Source: Geoglobus sp. (GTDB lineage Archaea; Halobacteriota; Archaeoglobi; Archaeoglobales; Archaeoglobaceae). Taken from it: a stretch of DNA of 22,431 nt. The translations under genes were made by a program, and so were the position numbers. Below, in pieces: positions 17,842 through 22,431 of this stretch; position 1 is the stretch's first letter; each line of letters opens with the position of its first letter. The DNA is taken from positions 1 through 22,431 of the forward strand of contig JALUWC010000551.1 in the NCBI GenBank assembly GCA_027019885.1, in the 5' to 3' direction. The notes under the pieces are model-generated. The model had not been told where the DNA came from. It did not search any database and saw only the letters and a list, made by a program, of their open reading frames with translations.

Positions 17842-18707
17842 GAAGCGTTTATGCAGCCTACATAGTTTCCACAGTAATCAGATTCATTGGATTTTACATG
17901 TATGGATACCTTATTCTGATTGCCGAGGCATTCCATTCAGTAACTGACATCCTGATTCTGGGGATTCTGAAGCTTTCTGCAAAAATCTCCCAGAAACCTG
18001 CGGACCAGTCTCATCCTCTCGGACATGGTCTTGCAAGCAATGTGGGAGCACTGATTGCAGGGGTTGCATTTATTTCAATTCTATCTTTTGAGCTGCTCAA
18101 GGAGAGCGTTCAGAGGATTCTTTTAAATGAATTTCCTGAACAATCGTATTACGCTGGATATATCATGGCTCTCAGCCTTTTACCGGTTCTTGCTGTTTTA
18201 TACCACACGAGAGGAAAGGCTGGAAGGCCCGATATTGTTGCTCTCAGATATGAGCTCAGAAATGACATGCTCACAGGGATTTCGGGGCTTGTGGCAATAT
18301 TTATGACGGAGTACATCACGCATCTTGATTCAATAGTAACATTTTTTATAGCCCTGATAATCGCCTACAACGGTTTAAGGCTGATAAGAGACAATGCAAG
18401 ATTTTTGCTTGGCTTCAGCCCTGACGATCAGTTTTACGAAAAGATTTCAAGAGTCATAGGTCAGTTTTCTGAGGTAAATGATGTCCATGACATAATCGCA
18501 ACCTACATGTCTCCTGAGAAAATTCACGTTGATCTCCACATAACGGTTGATGGGGACATGAAGGTGAAGGATGCCGACAAACTGACAGAGATCATCGTGG
18601 AAAAATTGCAGAAAGAACTTCCTGAGATTGAATTTGCAACGATTCACGTCTGCTCTGTGGGAAAGGACAGACTGAGAGCAACATACGACAAGATTGTGGG
18701 GAAGTAG
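17838..18707 (+). CDS. Cation diffusion facilitator (CDF) transporter
   Basis: A 289-residue metal-cation/proton antiporter of the CDF family. The first helix is followed by the metal-site motif H33-x3-D37 (AEAFHSVTD). The HPLGHG loop is at 59-64, and further helices run to about residue 185, including THLDSIVTFFIALIIAYNG with the second metal aspartate. A soluble C-terminal domain (about 195-289) has the ferredoxin-like fold with several histidines (VDLHITVDG, ATIHVCS). Likely substrates are Zn, Fe or Mn, but this cannot be decided. Its start overlaps the oapC stop (ATGA). Its stop abuts the stop of the convergent DHH gene with no gap. Confidence 0.9.
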   Translation: MRSVYAAYIVSTVIRFIGFYMYGYLILIAEAFHSVTDILILGILKLSAKISQKPADQSHPLGHGLASNVGALIAGVAFISILSFELLKESVQRILLNEFPEQSYYAGYIMALSLLPVLAVLYHTRGKAGRPDIVALRYELRNDMLTGISGLVAIFMTEYITHLDSIVTFFIALIIAYNGLRLIRDNARFLLGFSPDDQFYEKISRVIGQFSEVNDVHDIIATYMSPEKIHVDLHITVDGDMKVKDADKLTEIIVEKLQKELPEIEFATIHVCSVGKDRLRATYDKIVGK

Positions 18708-20138
18708 TCAGTCCTCTGTCTCTATCCCCAGTGCTCCGAGGAACCTCTTTTTCACAGCCTGAGTTACGAGCTTTCCGAGAACATCTCTGTCTGAGACATC
18801 ACCAAAAATGCCGAGAGGAATCCTTCCGCCAGCAGCATGAGCATGCCCCCCGGCACTTCCAACATCCCTGAATGCCTTCCTTAAAATTTCTCCGATGTTT
18901 ATCCTCACATCTGTATTTCTTGCAGAGAGGTAAACGTTATCCCTCAGGATGCCAAAAACGAGGACTGTCGAAATGCCTTCAAGTTTCAGCAGAAAGTCTG
19001 CAGCCTGAGGCAGAGTGTCTTTGTCTGTGATGAATCCTGCAAAGGACAGGAGGAATGATGAGAATATCTCTCTGTTCTTGATTGCAGCTCCAAGAACGTC
19101 AAGGGTCTCTGTTGAAAGGGCTGGGCCTTCCATTTTTTCAAGAAGTTCGTTGTCAACAAACGGATACAGGTAAGCTGATGCAAGAAAATCGTTTGTTCTT
19201 GCATTTTTTCTGAATTCCTCTGTTTCAGTTTGAATTCCAAAGAACAGAGCTGTTGCAAGGGATTTTGTGGGGACAACTTTCAGTTCTTGCAGATAGAGTG
19301 TCAGAATGGTTGCAGTCGCACCAACATCTCCCCTCACATCAACAAATTCAGCATTGACTTCTCCGGAAGGATGATGATCAATTACAATGCTTACATTCAG
19401 GTTGCCTGGAATTGTGTTGTTGACTCCAGGGCCAGAAGAATCCACCAAGGCAAATTTTGAATACTTGGCTAAATTCGCTTCATCTGCCTTTACCATGTCT
19501 ATTCCAAGGAGATTTACCATAGCCTTGTTCTGCTGGTGCTGTATCTCTCCGTAATACAGTATGTCGGCTTCAATACCAAAATGCTTTGATATCTCCTTAA
19601 GCGCGAGAGCCGATGAGATTGAATCCGGATCAGGATTGTCGTGGGTGAATATCCCAATTTTTCCGTTTGTGGACTTTATAACGCTTTTGAGCATTTTCAG
19701 CTTTCTGAGAGACTCAGCTCTTTTAAGTCCGGAGATGAGCTGAGCTTTCATGCAGTCAGTTGGTGTGATGACGAGATCAACTCCTATCTCCTCAAGCTCC
19801 TCCCTGTGTTTTGGGGACGAGGCTCGTGTAACAATCAGTACATCGGAATTCTGCTTTCTTATCATTTCAGCCACTTTTCTGTTTACCGTATCATCAGATG
19901 TTAAAACAAGAACTCCGGTAACGCTGTCAAAACTTACAGATGAGAATGTTTTGTTATCAGTGATATCTCCAACAATAGCATCAATTTCCTGATCTTTTAG
20001 CACTTCAACCTTTTCGGGATTTATGTCTATGGCAAGGACTTTTTTTCCAGCTGAGGTTAGATCTTTCACAATTGAAGAGCCAAGACTGCCGCACCCAAGA
20101 ATTATGTAATCGTAACTTCCATTTACTTCATCAGCCAT
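18708..20138 (-). CDS. TrkA-N / DHH-DHHA1 fusion phosphoesterase
   Basis: A 476-residue protein. The TrkA-N Rossmann domain (residues 10-140) has GCGSLG (15-20) and Asp38, which suits NAD(H) binding. The DHH phosphoesterase domain follows: HDNPDPDS with H166, D170 and D172; VDSSGPG with D233; and IDHHP with D254, H255 and H256. The DHHA1 domain has the substrate motif GGHAHAAGG (430-438). All catalytic residues look intact. Substrates of such enzymes include oligonucleotides, c-di-AMP and pAp. No membrane helix is seen. I chose ATG 20138, because a TATA box at 20164-20173 predicts transcription from about 20142. An ATG at 20189 with GAGGGGG before it would add 17 residues. Confidence 0.87.
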   Translation of the reverse strand: MADEVNGSYDYIILGCGSLGSSIVKDLTSAGKKVLAIDINPEKVEVLKDQEIDAIVGDITDNKTFSSVSFDSVTGVLVLTSDDTVNRKVAEMIRKQNSDVLIVTRASSPKHREELEEIGVDLVITPTDCMKAQLISGLKRAESLRKLKMLKSVIKSTNGKIGIFTHDNPDPDSISSALALKEISKHFGIEADILYYGEIQHQQNKAMVNLLGIDMVKADEANLAKYSKFALVDSSGPGVNNTIPGNLNVSIVIDHHPSGEVNAEFVDVRGDVGATATILTLYLQELKVVPTKSLATALFFGIQTETEEFRKNARTNDFLASAYLYPFVDNELLEKMEGPALSTETLDVLGAAIKNREIFSSFLLSFAGFITDKDTLPQAADFLLKLEGISTVLVFGILRDNVYLSARNTDVRINIGEILRKAFRDVGSAGGHAHAAGGRIPLGIFGDVSDRDVLGKLVTQAVKKRFLGALGIETED

Positions 20139-20163
20139 TGCAGGAAAACTGATAACGTCAGTA

Positions 20164-20173
20164 TATTTAAGAT
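20164..20173 (-). promoter_or_regulatory. TATA box (CTTAAATATA) of the DHH fusion gene
   Basis: On the minus strand the centre lies about 30 nt before the ATG at 20138, similar to the spacing at hsr1. If used, it excludes the upstream ATG at 20189. Confidence 0.45.
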
Positions 20174-20206
20174 TTGCCAGATATTTCATTTTTCCCCCTC
20201 AAAAAA

Positions 20207-20214
20207 CTTATATA
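20207..20214 (+). promoter_or_regulatory. TATA box (CTTATATA) in the divergent promoter region
   Basis: Read on the plus strand it predicts a start near 20236, followed by AGGTGAG and the ATG at 20250. Read on the minus strand it is also TATA-like, and may give a longer transcript of the DHH gene. Confidence 0.45.
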
Positions 20215-20249
20215 CAACTATTAACATAATCATCATCAGGTGAGTCATA

Positions 20250-20441
20250 ATGGTGAAAATCATTCATGCCCAGACCGTTCTTCCGGAAGAGGTGCTTGAG
20301 GAGCTGAAGAGAAAAACTGGGGAGCTTGCCACAAAGGATGCCCTCGCAAAAGCTGTTGACCACTACCTCATGTGCCCATACACACATGAGGAGCCAATTG
20401 GTAAGAGGCTTGAGGAGGTTATTCGGAAAAAGAGAAAGTGA
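20250..20441 (+). CDS. Small DUF5371-like protein
   Basis: A 63-residue, highly charged protein with a pattern of one beta strand (KIIHAQTVLP), then helices (EEVLEELKRKTG and TKDALAKAVDHYL). That arrangement recalls a ribbon-helix-helix fold or a small regulator. I recall similar archaeal proteins filed as DUF5371, with no known function. AGGTGAG (20238-20244) lies six nt before the ATG. It is divergent from the DHH gene and ends one base before the stop of the convergent FAD gene. DNA-binding or partner-protein roles are guesses only. Confidence 0.65.
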   Translation: MVKIIHAQTVLPEEVLEELKRKTGELATKDALAKAVDHYLMCPYTHEEPIGKRLEEVIRKKRK

Positions 20442-20442
20442 A

Positions 20443-21525
20443 CTAAAATCTTTGCGGGTTGAATTTTTTAATTACCGGGTTTTCACCCTTTTCAATTAAT
20501 TTTGCAAGCTCCCTTCCGAGAGATAGAGCCACAATCATACCCTTGTGCTTTCCAAGTCCATTTGCCTGAATGAATCCATCAACCTCTGTGAAACCTATTA
20601 CAGGCAAGCCATCCCTGCTCTCATCATACACCCCAGCCCACTGTCTGAGCATCGCAAGCCCTTTGAGCTTTGGAATCATCTGAGTGACCCTTTTTGCATA
20701 TTTTACTGCAAATTCTATCGTGCTCGAGGTGTTTATGGTGTCTGTTTCCTTTCCGGTTATCCCTCCAATTATCTCCCCCCTTGCAGTCTGGGTGACATAA
20801 ACCCCTGAGCTGATGTCATGGATGTACGGGTCTATGTATGGTTTTACGCTCTCAGTCACGCAAACCTCTTCCTTGATTATTCTGTTTCCGAGCTCAATCC
20901 CCAGCATTTTGCTTATCTCATTGCTCCATGCCCCTGCCGAATTCACAACAATATCAAACTCATATTTGCCTCCATTGACATAAACAGAGAGCTTTTCGCC
21001 ATTCTTTTCTATTCTCTCAACTTTTGCCTCTGTTTTTATCTCAGCACCGTTCTTTCTGCATCCCCTCGCAAGTCCCCAGATCACAGGCCATGGAAATACA
21101 ACTCCTGAATCCCTGCAGTAAGATGCAGCAATTGCAGAGTCCGGATTGAAGTCTGGGACAAGCTCTTTTATTTCTTCAGGCGAAATTACCCTTGAGCTGA
21201 CTCCAAGCCTGTTCTGCATTCTCACTTCCTGTCTGAGCCTGTCGGCATCTCCCTCATTGGATGCAAGTTTCACATAACCATCTTTTCTCATCAGAAAGTT
21301 GAAATTCAGCTCAGACGGGAGTCTGTCGTAGAGTTTTATGCTCTCAAGAGCAAATGGTATAAGTTCCTCTCGATCAATCATCGGAGTGATTCCTCCAGAA
21401 TTTCTCCCGCTTGCTCCATAAAGAAGATACTTTTGCTCAAGAACAGTAACATCAATGCCTGATTTCGACAGATAGTAGGCGGTTGAAAGACCCATAATGC
21501 CAGCTCCAATTATGGCTATCTTCAT
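20443..21525 (-). CDS. FAD-dependent amino acid/amine oxidoreductase (DAO superfamily)
   Basis: A 360-residue flavoprotein of the D-amino-acid oxidase/sarcosine oxidase-beta superfamily. The N-terminal dinucleotide fold has GAGIMG (residues 7-12) and Glu30, with GASGRNSGGI shortly after. The C-terminal half has the conserved WAGVYDESRDGLPVIG and GLGKHKGM blocks that close the FAD site. Overlap with a BFD-like [2Fe-2S] gene, next to a [4Fe-4S] protein, suggests the catalytic beta subunit of a multi-subunit dye-linked dehydrogenase. Relatives include the heteromeric L-proline dehydrogenases of Thermococcales and HcnABC-type glycine dehydrogenases. The substrate is not determined, and several amine or hydroxy-acid oxidases share this fold. 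Confidence 0.85.
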   Translation of the reverse strand: MKIAIIGAGIMGLSTAYYLSKSGIDVTVLEQKYLLYGASGRNSGGITPMIDREELIPFALESIKLYDRLPSELNFNFLMRKDGYVKLASNEGDADRLRQEVRMQNRLGVSSRVISPEEIKELVPDFNPDSAIAASYCRDSGVVFPWPVIWGLARGCRKNGAEIKTEAKVERIEKNGEKLSVYVNGGKYEFDIVVNSAGAWSNEISKMLGIELGNRIIKEEVCVTESVKPYIDPYIHDISSGVYVTQTARGEIIGGITGKETDTINTSSTIEFAVKYAKRVTQMIPKLKGLAMLRQWAGVYDESRDGLPVIGFTEVDGFIQANGLGKHKGMIVALSLGRELAKLIEKGENPVIKKFNPQRF

Positions 21526-21797
21526 TCCACATCACCCTCAGAGAGTATGTAGAGTGGAACAGGGTTCACAGGGGGTCTTTGCGTTGTTATTCCGATTTCA
21601 TCAGGGCTTTTTCCAGTTTTCTGAGATAGAATTCTTATTATGTGCATTAAGCATCCCTTTCCCTGACATGCTCCGGTTGTGGCTCCTGTGTATCTCTTCA
21701 GGCTTTCAAGATCGTTGTAACCCTCTTCGATTGCGTGTATTATCTCCTCCTCCGTCAGATCCTCGCATCTGCAAACTATCTTTCTTTCCTTGACCAT
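21522..21797 (-). CDS. BFD-like [2Fe-2S] protein, small oxidoreductase subunit
   Basis: A 91-residue protein with the bacterioferritin-associated ferredoxin fold. The cysteines are C9-x-C11 and C44-x4-C49 (VCRCEDLTEEE ... TGACQGKGC), binding one [2Fe-2S] cluster. It lies between the [4Fe-4S] subunit gene (4 nt gap) and the FAD subunit gene (ATGA overlap), so it should pass electrons between them. The 40-residue tail (PPVNPVPLYILSE) is typical of this subunit type in amine/amino-acid dehydrogenase clusters. A GGGGGTGAT ribosome-binding site overlaps the end of the preceding gene. Confidence 0.88.
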   Translation of the reverse strand: MVKERKIVCRCEDLTEEEIIHAIEEGYNDLESLKRYTGATTGACQGKGCLMHIIRILSQKTGKSPDEIGITTQRPPVNPVPLYILSEGDVE

Positions 21798-21801
21798 GAT
21801 A

Positions 21802-22281
21802 TCACCCCCTCCTCACTGCCCTTACCTCAAAAATGAGGTCTCGATCAACCTCAACTGTCACAAGCTGAGTTCTGTCGTTTCTCTCAGGCTTCAAAGCCCA
21901 TATCACAACTCCAATTCCAATGTGCTCTCCCTTTCTGTTGTACAGCTTCACTTTCTCTCCCTTTTCAAGCCACGGCAGGAATTCGTACTGTACTGTTACA
22001 TACCCCTTCCCGTCTTTAATGTGTAACATGAAAATCGCCAGTCCTGGGCAAACTCTTATGCATGCCATGCATCCAGTGCACTTCTCATAATCGACCTCAG
22101 GAGGATCGTTTATGTTGTCCATCTTTATTGCATCAAACCTGCACGATTCATAGCATGGTGAGCACGGAATGGATTGAGGGCATTCAATGTAAGCAACAGG
22201 TTTCTTCGACTCTATTCTTTCCATTGGCGGTTTTGGAGGAAGTTCTTCGCTCTCAAGATACCCTCTTTCAAGGTAGCTCAT
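21802..22281 (-). CDS. [4Fe-4S] ferredoxin-like subunit of the oxidoreductase
   Basis: A 159-residue protein with two Fe-S motifs. The first is C34-x5-C40-x2-C43-x3-C47, where the first spacing is expanded relative to CxxC. The second is a standard C68-x2-C71-x2-C74-x3-C78-P. It should hold two [4Fe-4S] clusters. The remaining 80 residues form a beta-rich domain without cysteines. The N-terminal 25 residues are acidic and proline-rich. Its start overlaps the stop of the upstream truncated gene (ATGA), and GAGGTGGT serves as ribosome-binding site. It is probably an electron-transfer subunit of the same complex as the BFD and FAD proteins. Confidence 0.85.
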   Translation of the reverse strand: MSYLERGYLESEELPPKPPMERIESKKPVAYIECPQSIPCSPCYESCRFDAIKMDNINDPPEVDYEKCTGCMACIRVCPGLAIFMLHIKDGKGYVTVQYEFLPWLEKGEKVKLYNRKGEHIGIGVVIWALKPERNDRTQLVTVEVDRDLIFEVRAVRRG

Positions 22282-22430
22282 ACCACCACCTCACTCTCGA
22301 GAACGCATTTCTCAAGCCCGCAGACGATCCTCTCACCAAATGGCCCGGCTCTGAACTCCTCAAGATCTTTTACAGCCTCATCAAGCTCCTTTCTGGCTTC
22401 ATCTCCACCGTAGCCAAGACTTATTGCTGA
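22278..22430 (-). CDS. Truncated upstream gene of the oxidoreductase operon (C-terminal 50 residues)
   Basis: A minus-strand frame is open to the right edge of the window and ends in TGA, which overlaps the ferredoxin start (ATGA). The visible tail starts SAISLGYGGDEARKELDE and includes EEFRAGPFGERI, with two cysteines near the end (CGLEKC). By operon position it may be the end of a larger FAD/NAD-binding alpha subunit, as in related dehydrogenase clusters. The 50 residues alone do not prove this. Confidence 0.6.
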   Translation of the reverse strand, partial: SAISLGYGGDEARKELDEAVKDLEEFRAGPFGERIVCGLEKCVLESEVVV

Positions 22431-22431
22431 G

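Noticed and set aside
19030-19080. GTGATGA and ATGATGA on the plus strand, possible C and C' boxes
   Set aside because: No CTGA boxes at suitable distances, and the segment is coding sequence of the DHH fusion on the other strand.

Overview
The window is a densely packed stretch of a euryarchaeal chromosome, most likely from an archaeon of the Archaeoglobales. The genes are archaeal in type: archaetidylserine enzymes, archaeal leucyl-tRNA synthetase, aIF1, Cdc48, DUF63, DUF357, and an Era-like GTPase with DUF2073. Starts fall about 25-30 nt after TATA-like boxes, which points to many leaderless transcripts, and several stop/start pairs overlap. The strongest placement evidence is a regulator-cdc48-hsp20 operon preceded by a perfect CTAAC-N5-GTTAG palindrome, which is the HSR1 heat-shock arrangement described in Archaeoglobus fulgidus. 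Species cannot be fixed from sequence reading alone.

Layout. 1-1013 (+): end of archaetidylserine decarboxylase, then archaetidylserine synthase (membrane lipid head groups). 1034-3832 (+): leucyl-tRNA synthetase. 3864-6602 (+): NfeD-type membrane serine protease, DUF357 protein and glutamate dehydrogenase as an overlapping operon. 6640-8869 (+): site-2 protease with CBS domains, overlapping a TraB-family membrane protein. 8859-9167 (-): translation factor aIF1. 9277-10608 (+): two integral membrane proteins (DUF63, SpoIIM family). 10623-14230 (-): heat-shock operon hsr1-cdc48-hsp20, read right to left. 14338-16178: a 20-codon cysteine-rich mini-ORF and an MBL-fold nuclease (+), facing an SbcD-like phosphoesterase and a 28-codon mini-ORF (-). 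16301-18707 (+): a 2[4Fe-4S] ferredoxin, then the oapA-oapB-oapC set coupled to a cation efflux transporter. 18708-20138 (-): a TrkA-N/DHH fusion phosphoesterase. 20250-20441 (+): a small DUF5371-like protein. 20443-22430 (-): an FAD/[2Fe-2S]/[4Fe-4S] oxidoreductase operon, cut at the window edge.

Functional themes are membrane lipid synthesis, membrane proteolysis, protein quality control, nucleic-acid or nucleotide processing, and an amino-acid or amine dehydrogenase. No tRNA, rRNA, CRISPR array, insertion sequence or obviously foreign segment was seen. No stretch longer than 300 bases lacks a gene. The least explained parts are the oapABC-transporter cassette, the TrkA-N/DHH fusion, and two previously easy-to-miss mini-ORFs that each have a well-placed promoter.
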